DNA of 64,000 bases from Lindgomyces ingoldianus (Eukaryota; Ascomycota; Dothideomycetes; Pleosporales; Lindgomycetaceae): NCBI RefSeq assembly GCF_010093535.1, contig NW_022985166.1, positions 1,811,336-1,875,335 of the forward strand, written 5' to 3'. Made by a program: the position numbers and the translations under genes. Of the stretch, positions 46,586-59,072 are shown in pieces (positions within the stretch are counted from its first letter, which is position 1; each line of letters opens with the position of its first letter). The notes beneath the pieces were generated by a model. It was not told the origin of the DNA. It did no database searches and saw only the letters and a program-made list of their open reading frames with translations.

Positions 46586-47530
46586 NNNNNNNNNNNNNNN
46601 NNNNNNNNNNNNNNNNNNNNNNNNNNNNNNNNNNNNNNNNNNNNNNNNNNNNNNNNNNNNNNNNNNNNNNNNNNNNNNNNNNNNNNNNNNNNNNNNNNNN
46701 NNNNNNNNNNNNNNNNNNNNNNNNNNNNNNNNNNNNNNNNNNNNNNNNNNNNNNNNNNNNNNNNNNNNNNNNNNNNNNNNNNNNNNNNNNNNNNNNNNNN
46801 NNNNNNNNNNNNNNNNNNNNNNNNNNNNNNNNNNNNNNNNNNNNNNNNNNNNNNNNNNNNNNNNNNNNNNNNNNNNNNNNNNNNNNNNNNNNNNNNNNNN
46901 NNNNNNNNNNNNNNNNNNNNNNNNNNNNNNNNNNNNNNNNNNNNNNNNNNNNNNNNNNNNNNNNNNNNNNNNNNNNNNNNNNNNNNNNNNNNNNNNNNNN
47001 NNNNNNNNNNNNNNNNNNNNNNNNNNNNNNNNNNNNNNNNNNNNNNNNNNNNNNNNNNNNNNNNNNNNNNNNNNNNNNNNNNNNNNNNNNNNNNNNNNNN
47101 NNNNNNNNNNNNNNNNNNNNNNNNNNNNNNNNNNNNNNNNNNNNNNNNNNNNNNNNNNNNNNNNNNNNNNNNNNNNNNNNNNNNNNNNNNNNNNNNNNNN
47201 NNNNNNNNNNNNNNNNNNNNNNNNNNNNNNNNNNNNNNNNNNNNNNNNNNNNNNNNNNNNNNNNNNNNNNNNNNNNNNNNNNNNNNNNNNNNNNNNNNNN
47301 NNNNNNNNNNNNNNNNNNNNNNNNNNNNNNNNNNNNNNNNNNNNNNNNNNNNNNNNNNNNNNNNNNNNNNNNNNNNNNNNNNNNNNNNNNNNNNNNNNNN
47401 NNNNNNNNNNNNNNNNNNNNNNNNNNNNNNNNNNNNNNNNNNNNNNNNNNNNNNNNNNNNNNNNNNNNNNNNNNNNNNNNNNNNNNNNNNNNNNNNNNNN
47501 NNNNNNNNNNNNNNNNNNNNNNNNNNNNNN
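46586..47530. other. Assembly gap (945 N)
   Basis: Left edge is family G LTR just before its minisatellite. Right edge is an unrelated repeat (47531-47685). Confidence 0.95.
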
Positions 47531-47685
47531 AAAAAAGAATATAAGAAACACATAAGGTGACAGAGAAACAGCGTTACCAGGGTTTATCCGAAGAAATTCT
47601 GACTAACTAGCGCGTCCAAAAGAGGAGATTCTGCTTAACTTTTTGTTCTGCAAACCCGAATATAATAAGCAGAGCAAGCTCTGCT
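47531..47685 (+). repeat. Dispersed repeat H, copy 1
   Basis: Begins at the gap with aaaaaagaatataag and ends with the palindrome agcagagcaagctctgct. It is the inverse of 57230-57388 and less mutated than that copy. Family unknown. Confidence 0.7.
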
Positions 47686-47689
47686 AATT

Positions 47690-48550
47690 ATATAGCTACT
47701 AGGATGTGTTAGAGGGTATTTAAGAATTAACTTAACATAAGTAAGTTTAGCTGTTATAAGGGGTAAATTTATACTAAACATAAAAATAGTATATTTACTT
47801 TAGACTTTAAAGCTATTTTATAAAGTTATTTAATTAGCTATTAAAAGAGTTATATAAGATATTACATATATTATTAGAATTATTATTTCTTAAGTTATTA
47901 AAATTATTATTAAATAATATATCTTTTAGTTCTAGTATCTTATTATTAAGACTAAGGGGTTATTTAGGTAAGAGAGACTAGATGTATTTCTCTAGTAGAG
48001 GTTTAAAAGTATTAAGAGATAGCTAGAGTAGTACTATAGTAACATAAACATAATTAAAAGTAGATAAAAAAAAAAGTAAAAAGTAATATACATTAACTAC
48101 CTTTTAATAGTAGGATGTTAGAATACATAAAGTAGAAAAAAAAATGTAGCTAAGCAATAGTAGAAATATAGAACAATACTAAGCAGGTTTAGGACTAGTC
48201 TAGAATAGGTTCTAGTCTAGATAGTAACTAATCCTGCCTAATTTTTACCTAGAAAAAGAACATAACATAAACTATAGTATACACTAAATAATAAGTAGTA
48301 TCTTATGTAGAATATATGTAAAATAAAAGTAACTTTAGATAGTATTTAAATAGCCTTTAAAATATGTTTAGATAGCCTTTACATTTAAAACACTATGCAA
48401 GATAAGAATAAAGTTTTTATATAAAGCTAGTTTACCCTAGCACTGCGTAAGATATAATAAGACATTTAATAAAGTAATAATAAGTTAAAAACTACTTATA
48501 ATAACATTTTAAATACTTTATACTTAGTAATTATAACTACCTTACTACTA
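47690..48550. other. AT-rich DNA, no gene seen
   Basis: RIP-degraded; short ctagtctaga-type repeats near 48190-48225 recall the 22 bp minisatellite at 56676. Confidence 0.5.
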
Positions 48551-48555
48551 GGTGT

Positions 48556-48997
48556 TGTCAGATATGCGCACCTACTGTCAAGACAGGAGGAACGTTGGAC
48601 GAAAAGCTGCTACATAGTACGAGCAATAAGCTCGAACAGTATGTTGCTGCAAATTGCAGCATTTTGCAGCATTTTGCAGCATGTTGCAGCAAATTGCAGC
48701 ATTTTGCAGCATTTTGCAGCATGTTGCAGCAAATTGCAGCATTTTGCAGCATGTTGCAGCAAATTGCAGCATGTTGCAGCAAATTGCAGCAAATTGCAGC
48801 ACGTTGCAAGCTGGTCGCGCATAGGGCTAGTGCGCGAGGGACTCGGATCGGAAAAACAAAAGCCGAGCAACACGAGCAGAGCAGAAAAAGGATCGATAAA
48901 TAAAAAACAATCAATACAATCAATCAATCATCCCATACATCATATCCAAACCCATCATTCATCTCAGGAAGCCTAGAAACAGTGCTTCAATCTGACA
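48556..48997 (+). mobile_element. Solo LTR of family G with an internal minisatellite
   Basis: 442 bp, inverted ends TGTCAGAT...ATCTGACA, TSD GGTGT at 48551-48555 and 48998-49002. Positions 48640-48807 are about 16 tandem 10-mers (ttgcagcaaa / ttgcagcatt / ttgcagcatg). This copy is not RIP-mutated. Open frames here in several phases come from the repeat and are not genes. Confidence 0.9.
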
Positions 48998-49002
48998 GGT
49001 GT

Positions 49003-49681
49003 ATAAAAGATAAAAAGTAAATCTAGAATAATGTTAAATAAGATTTATATAGGTTTTTAATAACCTTATATGCTACTACTGCAGTTAACCCCTAAAATAG
49101 CCTTTTTATAAGGGCAGTTTAACATATATATTAATATTAGTATTTTTACCTTCTTTATGTAGTTTAGCTTATAAAAGAATGCAGTTATAAACTTAATTAA
49201 AACTAAATTTAAACATATCTAGACTTTACCTAGCTACTAACATATAGCACACTACTATATAAAGTTATCTTAGTAACTAATGCGCTAACTTTTTACTACT
49301 ATTACTTAAATAGTTATTTATATATAAATTAGTATTAATTTACTATTAAAACGCCTTTGTAGTTATATCTAAATTTATTACTATACCTTTACATAATGTT
49401 GCGTTCTCTTTCTAGCTAGAGAACTATATAAGCCTTTTTTATATTAAGCCTTTTATTATTATATTATAATTTAATTACTTTTAAGAGGCCTTTTCTTAAA
49501 TATTAAAAACTATGTAATAAGACTAATAGTATGCCTATAAAGAAAAGTAGTATTTATAAACTAGCATAAAGGACTAAAAAATTTATAGTTTTAAGTAAAT
49601 ATAGACTTTATTTATACTTATTTACTTTATGTAACAGCTTGCACAGATAAATAATAATAATAAAAAAGTATTAGATGCCAT
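49003..49681. other. AT-rich DNA, no gene seen
   Basis: RIP-degraded, no recognised motif. Confidence 0.5.
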
Positions 49682-49686
49682 CTAAA

Positions 49687-50004
49687 TGTCACGGTATCCT
49701 CCCCGGATCCCAGACATAACCGTATCGGACGCGTACTGGAGTATTATCGGTGCACGTCTGACACAAACACAACACAACACAGACATAAACTTAAGCACAA
49801 ACTGCCTTAACACTAACTAAACCTAGAATAGGCTTAATTTATACCTAAAGCGCTTAGACTTCTAAGCTAAGTATTTAATTGCTAATTTCCTCCTAAACTT
49901 TCTTATTCCTTATATAACATCTTGTACCTACTATAATACCTCACGTAGTAATTAAACTAGACCTCTGCAAAGCTCTATAACCTTACTTGTGCATAATTGT
50001 AACA
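49687..50004 (+). repeat. 5' LTR of chromovirus F
   Basis: First 90 bp intact (gtatcggacgcgtactgg), then mutated to the inner end (ataattgtaaca). Confidence 0.9.
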
Positions 50005-53000
50005 TTACGTTATGTTAAAACTCTAGCTAAGAATAGCCTCTAAATCTAATCTAATAAGCTTAGTACTTGCACAACTCTAAGCTATTAGAGCAAGCTAAGA
50101 AGCCTTCTAAAAAGCGCTTGCTTTATAGGAAAGCTGCTACGTTGTAAGCTTTAAAGCTTTTTAAAAAGACTTTAAAGAACAGCTTTGCGCTATTAAGTAG
50201 TCTGTTTCTGCCTTAACTCCTGTTATAGTAGTAGGAACTAAGAACTTACCAGCCTTAAAGCCTACCTAGAAGTCTAGAGATAGCTTAACTCCCTCCTGCC
50301 TAACGCTGCCTACAACTCGTAACCCTTCTAACTTAGTAATAAAATCTAACTAACTCCCTAATCTCCTGCTGTTTAACAGAAAACAGAAAGACCTACCTTC
50401 TTTCCTACGCAAGCTCTAATACAAACTTAAAGGAAATGTAGACTAATTCCCTTTTAAACGCTTCTAGTTACTATATGCCTACTCTTAACTTAACTGCAAC
50501 ATAACAGCCTTAATTAACTTACTAATAGATAAGGATATTATTAACTTAGACTAATTTATAGCGTTCCTGCAAGTAACTTATAAAGACCTAAATAAAGAGT
50601 TAACAGCCCTAAGTCACCTAAACACTCTATAACAAAAAAGAAAAAGCTTTACTTTACACTTTGCTAAGTTCTACTAACTTGCATCTAATATAGGCCTAAA
50701 TAAGATAGGTCTAATCACAGCTCTACATAACTCCCTCTTAACTAAACTGTAACGCGCTATAGTAGGAGAACCCCTCCTAAACAACCTTAACGCGTATGCG
50801 AACCTAATTGCTACCTACAATAATAACATGAGGTTCCTCCCTGTACAAGCCCTAATACACCCCTAAACTAGCGCAGTTGTGAATAAGGACCCTAACGTAA
50901 TAGAAATTAATTTAAATTATGCTCTAGTTAGTTCTAGAAAGCGTGAAGATTGCAGGAAGAAAAGTTAATGTTTTAAGTGCAGTAAGCATAGTTATATCTT
51001 CTAAAACTGCTCTATTCCCCTTTCTTAAGTCTGCGCAAGTAGCGCTGCTAGTACTTGTTAAAGATCCTTGCTGTCTTAATCTTATTTTTGTAAGGGCTCT
51101 AACTTATATTTAAGCCCTAATCCCCCTCACCACTCTTAACATAGCCGCAGCTATAGCAGTGGGAGCCTGCAAAAAGGCTTGTCCTAGGGCTAAGTTGCCC
51201 CCCAGGACTAATTTAACACTAGATCTCTGCTAACCTATAGGCTAAGTCCCCTACTAACAACTAAAAGTACTAAGTTAATATTCCTATATATTTACAACAA
51301 GGAACTGTATTAGCCTTAATATAAGCTTTTATTAACTTAGGAGTAAACAGCATAGGTTATATTAACAGAGAACTAGCATATAAACTAAATCTTTAATTAA
51401 CACTACTTACCTAAATAATTTACCTAACTAGATTTAATAGAAAATAACTTAAAAAAAGTTCTATCTCTTATACTACAACTATTACAATTACCTACTAACA
51501 CTATAAGGAGCAGATTAAACTCTATGTAACAAACACAGGACGTTATAACCTAATCCTAGGACAACTATAGCTATATTAGCACAAAGTTGCCTTTAATTAC
51601 TAAGAGTAAGTTCTAAACTTTAACTCTTTCTAATGCTAAGATGTATGCTTACACTTACATCTAAACAACACCTAAATAGCACTTAATATAAAAGGTCTCT
51701 AGACCTACTCTCTAATAACTTAAAAAAGAACTACCTAAGTAAGGCTAATAAGCTAGGCCTTTTACTAAGATAAGCTATGTAAAATAATTTAATAACTGCC
51801 TAAACCTAAAAAAAAGGAAGCCTTTAAGGAACCTCTACCTACCTAATTTAGACATAAACTAGAACTTAAACAGTAGATAGACATCTGCCACATAGGACCT
51901 GCCCTATTTGTGACCCTAGCTCAACAACTAGATCACAAAATCTACGCAGTTATAATTTCTAATATAGACCAAGCTTTAGCTCCCTAAAAACACACTAACT
52001 TAAGGACAATAGTCCCTTAAGACTACTACAACCTGTTGTATGTCTTTTTCTAAGACAAGTCTAATAAGCTTCTAATACAACGTCTGTATAATTACTAGAT
52101 AACCCTTAAGCCTAGTAAACAACCTAGTTATGGGCTACTATATAGGATGTTGCTAAACAAATTGAAAGTGCTCTAAAAATACCTTAACAAGAACCTAGAA
52201 AAAGGGTTTATTTAAGCTAGCTTTTTACTAGTAGTGTTACTTATACTATTTATAAAGAAACCTAGGGGTGGGCTCTAATTCTATGTTAACTACTAAGGAC
52301 TAAACGCTGTTACTATTAAAAACTAATACTTAATTCCCCTTTTATAGGAAACCCTAAGCTAACTAAGCAAAGCAAAGTATTTTATAAAGTTAGATATTAT
52401 TACTGCCTTTAATAAGCTAAGAATAGCAAAGGGTAATAAGTAGCTAACAGCGTTTTAGACCTAATACAGACTATTTAAGTACCTAGTAATGCCCTTTAGC
52501 TTAGCTAACGCGCTTAGTACTTTTTAACATTTTGTAAACAACTTACTCTAACCCTACCTAGACATGTTCTGCACTGCGTATATTAACAATATTCTAATCT
52601 ACAGTAATAGCCTTTTAGAGCACAAACAGCATATACACCTAGTGCTAAAGGCTATAGAAGAAGTAGGTCTGCAACTTAACGTAGACAAATGCAAGTTCTA
52701 CTAATTAAAGGTTACATATTTAGGATATGTGATCTCTACAGATGGCATCTAAATAGACCCTGTTAAGGTTTAGACTATGCTAGATTAGCAATACCTAAAG
52801 GACATAAAGGACATTTAAGCCTTTATAAGATTTGCTAACTTCTACTAATAATTTATTAACAACTTTTTGCAGCTAGTAAGCCCTATAATTACACTTACTA
52901 AGAAAGAGGTCTAATTTAACTTTAACTTAAATTGCTAACAGTCCTTTAACTAGCTAAAGAAAGCCTTTACTAAAGCCTTAATACTCTGCTACTTTAACTT

Positions 53001-55019
53001 TAAACTACTAATACTTGTAGAAGCTAATGCCTTAGACTACGTAGTAGCAGGAGTTCTCTCCTAGACTGAGCCAGACAGGACTATTAGGCCTATCACATAC
53101 TTCTTAAAAAGAATAAGTCCTGCAGAAGGCAATTATAAGATCTACAACAAGGAATTGCTTACTATAGTACACTGCTTTAAACAATAGCAACCTAAACTAG
53201 AAGGTGCAGCGCATCTAATACAGGTCCTATCTAACTACAAGAACTTACAGTACTTCGCAACTACAAAACAACTTAGCCACTAATAAGCCTGTTAGTCTAA
53301 ATACCTGTCCTATTTTAATTTTAAGATTACTTATCATCCTAGTTAAGACAGAGGGAAACTAGATGCCCTTACAAGGCGATCCTAAGACGTCCCTGCTTAG
53401 AAAGAAGTGTAAAAGGCCTAACACTAAACTTTGCTCTAACCTAAGCTATTTTTAGACCTTAACCTAAACAAAATAGATTAAATAATTAATTAGATTATTA
53501 CTAATAAGTATCTAAACAACAAATTTATCTAAGAAACCTTAGACCTGCTCTAAAACAGCGCTAGTTAGTTAAAGAAGGTAACACTAGCTAACTGCAAAAA
53601 CTAAAATAGCAAGCTGTATTACTATAACTAACTTGTAATCCCTAATTCTAACAAACTAAGAATTAAACTACTCTAAATTGTACACAACTCGCCTGTTAAA
53701 GGACACCTAGGCAGAGGAAAGACTCTTAACCTACTACAGAGAGAGTACTACTGGCCCCGCATGTTCTATACTGTACGCTGATACGTATTATGTTGCTATA
53801 CTTACTGTAAAGCAAAGGCCTTTTAAGAAAGGTATAATAGCCTACTTAAACTACTCCTAATCCCTAAATAAGCTTAGAAAGACATATTAATTAATTTTAT
53901 TATAGACCTACTCCTATCTAAAAAGTACATAAATATTATAGTAGTTGTTAATTGCTTAACTAAGTATTAACACCTAATACTATGTTCCTCTATAACTGCC
54001 CCTAATATGGCCTAGTTATTCTACTAATACGTATAAGTTCACTATAGCCTGCCTAACATAATTATATTAGATAGAGGTACGCAGTTTGTCTTAGCCTTTT
54101 AGGACAAACTCTGTAAACAGCTCTAAATTGTCCCCTATCTATCTACAGCTTTTCACCTAGAGACTAACGGCTAGACTAAGAATGCAAACGCTGTAATAGA
54201 ACAAGTCCTATAAGCGTACACAAACTACTAGCAGGACAACTAGGTAAAATAGTTAGCTACAGCACAGTTTAAAGCTAATAACACAACATTTAAATTAACA
54301 CAAGTATCCCTGTTCTTAGTAAACCATAGATACCACCCCTAAATAAAATTTAAACTACTTATAAATACCCTCTAACTAACTTATTAATCTGTATAAGTAA
54401 CAGACGTAAACAGACTTATTAACAAGATTTAAAACATATCTAAATACGTTTGTAAAGAGCTTACATAGGCTTAAGCTCTTTAACAAGAGTACGTGAACTA
54501 ATTCTAAACCCCCGCCCCTGCGTATGCAGCTGGCGAGAAGGTCTAGCTAGACGCTAGAAATATCTAAACAAACTAATAATTAAAAAAACTTAATTAGAAG
54601 AACCTTAGCCCCTTTACAGTGGCCTATATAGTCTTATTGCACGCTTACTAATTGATCCTACCTGACAGCATGAAGATACACCCTGTGTTCCACGTATCGT
54701 TGCTGCGCTGAGCAGCCCCTGAATCTAACTATCTACCTAGACAGCTAAACCTGCTACCTAAACCTGTTATTATAAACAACAAACTAGAATATGTTGTAGA
54801 AGACGTTAAATAGATCTAGTTTAACAAGAAGAAATGTATCTACAAATACCTTACAAAATAGACTAGATACAACAAACTGTTGTGGGAACCTGCAGAAGCT
54901 CTGCAAGAGAACTCTACAGTAACCTAATTCCACGCCTAATACCTATCTAAACTAAACCTGTACCCTAACAAAGACGACCTGATGCTGGAACTACTAATGT
55001 AAAGGATTCCCTTCCTAAT
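50005..55019 (+). pseudogene. Chromovirus F gag-pol, degraded
   Basis: Plus strand. Zinc knuckle near 50971-51012 (CFKCSKHSYIF.NC). RT active site at 52579-52590 reads YINN then ILIYSN (YIDD in the family). RNase H follows near 53010-53350. Integrase spans about 53680-54350: HNSPVKGHLG, a Cys pair, a DFIIDLLL-like first Asp region, ILDRGTQFV (second Asp) and ANAVIEQVL (Glu). A chromodomain lies at 54785-54935 (YVVEDV, FNKKKCIYKYLTK, LWEPAEAL), close to the end of the reading frame. Stops are RIP-type. Its C-terminal end, near the 3' LTR, is among the best preserved parts. Confidence 0.88.
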
Positions 55020-55034
55020 AAGGGGGGGGGGTAC

Positions 55035-55352
55035 TGTTACAGTATCCTCCCTGGATCCCAGACATAACCGTATTAGACGCGTACTAGAGTATTATTAGTG
55101 CACGTCTAACACAAACACAACACAACATAGACATAAACTTAAGCATAAACTGCCTTAACACTAACTAAACCTAAAACAGGCTTAATTTATACCTAAAGCG
55201 CTTAGACTTTTAAGCTAAGTATTTAATTGCTAATTTTCTCTTAAACTTTCCTATTCCTCACACAACGTCTTGTACCTACCATAATACCTCACGTAGTAAT
55301 TGAACTAGACCTCCGCGAAGCTCTATAACCTTACTCGTGCATAATCGTGACA
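55035..55352 (+). repeat. 3' LTR of chromovirus F
   Basis: First part mutated (gtattagacgcgtactag), last 110 bp intact (ctccgcgaagctctataacc). Confidence 0.9.
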
Positions 55353-55357
55353 CTAAA

Positions 55358-56670
55358 TTAGAGTATATAAGCATCTTTACTATATTAAATAAGACTTTAA
55401 TATATGTAACATAAGTATTTACTTATTTTTAGTACTGTTTTAAATATGTTAGGCTATATTTTTAAACTAAAAATAACTTATAAACTATGTTTACTGCTGC
55501 TATTCTTAGTTATACTATATACTATAAGTAGATAAAGAGCTAGAGGTAACATAAAAAAAGCAGATTAAAAGCATGTTAGCTACCCCCTCTTTTTAACTAC
55601 TACTAATGTAGTCTAGAATACTATATAGAGCTAATAAAGCTTATACAACATGTTGTATAAAAGCTTAGATTCCTAAGCTTTCTTCTATTACTATAAGTCT
55701 TTCTACTTTTATATAACTACTGTCCTTATCCTGTTTATAACACTAATAGTAGTAATAATAATAAAAATATAGAAAAAATTAGTAACATAATAAATAATTT
55801 TAAAAAGCTTTAAAAATTTTTAGAAAATAGTATTATCTTTTTTTAGACATGTCTAAATAAGTCTATTAAAGAAACTTTTAAAAATAATATCTTTTTTAAC
55901 ACTATAAAGCCTACACTAGAGGGCATAGCTAACTAATTAAATTTACTTTCTAATGCTATTAAAAGTAAATTATAATTAAACTAAAAAAGACATGCTTATA
56001 ATAGTAAATCTAAGGCTTATAGTAAAAACTAGTTAAAATAGTTAATAAAAGAAGTGTAGCACTAAACATTTCTAAAGATAATAAATGCTACTTAAAAGTA
56101 TTTATATTTTTATTTAATTAGTAACTAGATAAAAGACAACTACTACATTAATAAAAAAAGCTTTAAAAATGCTAGTATAAAAAGCAAAAAATACTAAAAA
56201 GATATAAAAATAAAAAAAAGTAAGTTTTTATTATATTTATATGCTCTTTAGTTACTAATTTTTTTTAAAGAAACTACTAAACTTAAAGTTATGTCTTTAA
56301 ATTATAAAAGTGTAAAGATAGCTATAGCATAAAAAGCCTTATAATACATGTAAGGCAGAAAATAAAAAAGTAAGTAAGTATAACTATAAAGTATAAAACA
56401 TAAATATATAGTGCTAATAACTTTATAGAAAAAAGCTATATAATAGTAAATCTAAGCTATAAGCTTTCTTTTTACTTTATAAGTAACTACTTTTTCTACT
56501 TATTTACTTAAGAATTTAGATAGTAAATAATCTATATAGTACATCTAAACATGTTTTAAATATAATTTTAGTTACTTCTATATTTTTATTTATGTAGAAT
56601 ATTTATAGCTTTTGTTTAAGTTTTAGTCTATATTAGGGCTAAGATTAATTTCCTTAACGTTGGTTTTAGT
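55358..56670. other. AT-rich DNA, no gene seen
   Basis: RIP-degraded; no motif recognised. Confidence 0.5.
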
Positions 56671-56675
56671 TTAGA

Positions 56676-56932
56676 CCAGTCCTTAACTAGTCCTAAACTA
56701 GCTTTGAAGCAGTTCTAAACTAGCTGTGAACCAGTCCTAGACTAGTTATGAACCAGTTTTAAACCAATCCTACACTAGCTGTAAACCAGTCCTAGACTAG
56801 TTATGAACCAGTCTTAGACTAGCTGTAAACTAGTTCTAGACTAACTGTGAACCAGTCCTAGACTAGCTGTAAACCAGTTCTAGACTAACTGTGAATCAGT
56901 CCTAGACTGGTTATGAAGCAGTTTTAAACACG
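56676..56932. repeat. 22 bp minisatellite
   Basis: About 11 imperfect units of the type aaccagtcctagactagctg+tg. Units differ mostly by C/T and A/G, as RIP would give, with a few other changes. Confidence 0.8.
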
Positions 56933-57229
56933 TTCAATTAAAGAAGAGATCGTTATATCAAATTCCGTATATTCGATAGTTAGAGCTAGGCCAGACTCAT
57001 TCCCTACTAAAGCCTGTTTGCAGTGACGTCCTAAGGTCATCCATCCCACCTATAAAGAGATGTTAAAAAGAGGAATCTTATGCTAATGCCCTACAGACGC
57101 TATATAAACCTAATAGAATGCAGATCTAGTAACCTTCTTAACTTATTTTATAACAATTAAAGTGCTCCTAATAATAAAATGCATAGAAAAAATAAATAAA
57201 AAAAAGTGTTTGCTTAGCCTAGCATTATT
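56933..57229. other. Short island of less mutated DNA
   Basis: Positions 56940-57065 keep CpG and CpA sites (gacgtcctaaggtcatcc) amid AT-rich DNA and match nothing else in the window. No gene seen. Confidence 0.5.
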
Positions 57230-57388
57230 AGCAGAGCTTGCTCTGCTTATTATATTCGGGTTTGCAGAACGAAAAGTTGAGCAGAATCTCCTCTTTTAGA
57301 CGCGCTAGTTAGTTAGAATTTCTTCGGATAAACTCTAGTAACGCTGTTTCTCTGTCATCTTATGTGTTTCTTATATTCTTTTTTAAAA
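57230..57388 (-). repeat. Dispersed repeat H, copy 2 (inverted)
   Basis: Complement of 47531-47685, starting at agcagagcttgctctgct and ending in a T/A run just before the foldback copy at 57399. Confidence 0.7.
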
Positions 57389-57398
57389 AAAATGTATA

Positions 57399-58019
57399 AC
57401 GTACTTTATAGGCAAGTTGCTTACACACCTAAGTTACTTACTTTTACTAAGACCCTACTACACTACTCTTTCTACACTAATGCATTTCTAATAACACTAC
57501 TTAAATATGTTAAAGGAATGTTAAATGCAGCTTACACTTTAAGCTTTTAAATAAAACATAATACTTTTTAAGCAACACGCTGCAGCTATCTATAAGGTCT
57601 TTTAAAAGATAATAAGTAACTAACATGCTAGACAACTTTTCTAAGCTAATTATATAGCTAACTTATAAAAGCTAGATAATAACAAAAAGTAGGTAATTAT
57701 TTAGCACATACTTAAGCTAGATGTGTAAGGATTTCCCCTCTAGCTAGCAGCTATAGCTAATATAGCTAATTTTTTACGCGCTAAGCATAATATAGGCTAT
57801 ATTAGCATAAACTAGCCTAATATATTTATTAAGTGTTACTTAGAGCTTAAAGTAAAGTTTAAGCATAAGTATAACTATAAAAGAGCTTTTTATAAAAATT
57901 TTATAGTAATTTAAAGCTAGTTTAACCTTATAAAGAATATTAAAGCTAAGTATAGCATTTATAATAATAACATGTACAACTTTAACAAAATAATGTTTAT
58001 AATAAGCTAAATATTTACT
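57399..58019. mobile_element. Truncated foldback element
   Basis: Matches the left arm and spacer of the 1.1 kb foldback element, starting ACGTACTTTATAGG after a TA. It breaks off after ctaaatattta, so the right arm is missing. More mutated than the other copies. Confidence 0.8.
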
Positions 58020-58798
58020 AAAGCAGTTATTATAGGTTTAAAAAGACAAGAACAGCTAAAAGCAGTCTAGCTAGGTAACTAGAAGTAGACAACAGCTATC
58101 TAGAGCATTAATGCTAAAAAGTAGGCTATTTTACTTTTTATTTATTTTTAAGGTAGCAACTACCTTTTAAACTAGTATAAAAAGAAAAATCTACTTTAAG
58201 ATTAAGTTATTATAATCTCTAAGTGCAGCTAGACTACTAATTAGCTTAGTCTAGACTAGTTAAAGCACTTTAACGCGTATATAAAGAAGTGTACTATTAG
58301 TAGCTACTATCTACTAGTTATTAACAGCTATAAGAGCTATAACTTACTTTATTTTTAGTAATACTATAAGAATAATAAAATTATTACTATTTATATGCCT
58401 TTTTACTTATTACACTTTCTATAGCTACTTAATGTAGGTTATTTTACTTCTTTAAAAAAGGTATATAAGTGCTAAGCTAAAAACTTTATGCATAACTAGA
58501 TTACTTATATTATAAAAATAAAGTTTCTACTATGCTTTAAAGCAGCCTATTATGCTATAATTACTTTTAGTAATATCTAAAAAAAGTTCTAAGGCGCTAG
58601 ATTAGTTCCTTTTAACTTATAATAGGTTATAATAGGCTTTAATGTAAAGTTGCGCACTCTATTACTACTACTACTTATATATAATAAGCCCTAGTAGTTG
58701 TAAACCCTAAGTAATACTCTAAAACTTAGGTTATAATTAATGCTTATAAAAATAAAAATTTAAAAGCATATAAATAGTTTACTAACTTTTATAGTTAA
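58020..58798. other. AT-rich DNA with one dispersed repeat
   Basis: No coding motif. Includes the repeat at 58351-58520. Confidence 0.5.
58351..58520 (+). repeat. Dispersed repeat, copy 2
   Basis: Similar to 44682-44855, same orientation. Confidence 0.65.
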
Positions 58799-59072
58799 GG
58801 CGTTTAAGAAGGTCTTAAAGAGGGCAGCAATAATTACGCATAAGCTAGTGTTAGCGTAATAAAAAATTACTAAGCTTTAAGCAGCTAATAAGGCTGCTAC
58901 GCAACGTAAATTGCATAAAAGAAAGTAGATTAAGGCAGAAAAGACTTTAACAATTTAGGAAGGCCTGCGCTTAACAGCTCTAAAGAAGTTTAGGGCGCGC
59001 AGTGACAGGAAGAAGGCGAAGAAGCAGGTGCAAGCTAAAGTAGGTGAGCTATCCTAAAGGCGCTGCGGACAG
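58799..59072 (+). pseudogene. Pogo/Fot-type transposase C-terminus, copy 2, truncated
   Basis: One plus frame reads FKKVLKRAAIITHKLVLA, KITKL.AANKAATQRK, EGLRLTALKKFRARSDRKKA and finally RRCGQ. This is the conserved tail of Fot1/pogo-type transposases, which normally ends in a CCHC knuckle (RRCGxCGxxGHNxRTC); the knuckle is cut after its first Cys by the LTR of element E. Stops in the first half are RIP-type; the last 110 bp are nearly unmutated. The catalytic part is not present upstream. Confidence 0.8.

Larger units (their letters stand above)
49687..55352 (+). mobile_element. Chromovirus F (Ty3/gypsy), complete length, 5.7 kb
   Basis: LTRs of 318 bp (49687-50004, 55035-55352; TGTCACGG...CGTGACA) with TSD CTAAA at 49682-49686 and 55353-55357. 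A G-rich polypurine tract precedes the 3' LTR (55020-55034). It is compact with no antisense frame. A solo LTR (45595) and a second copy (63252 onward) are also present. Confidence 0.94.

Noticed and set aside
46465..47553. Long open frames on both strands spanning the 945 N gap
   Set aside because: They are made almost entirely of unknown bases; the real ends belong to LTR G and repeat H.
48640..48807. Regular repeats considered as a CRISPR array
   Set aside because: Repeats are contiguous 10-mers with no spacers, in a eukaryotic LTR.
48558..48976. Several 74-121 codon frames on both strands in LTR G
   Set aside because: Produced by the 10 bp minisatellite, open in multiple phases at once; the region is a solo LTR.
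57362..57550. 62-codon plus frame at 57362-57550
   Set aside because: Spans the junction of repeat H and a foldback arm; a chance opening.
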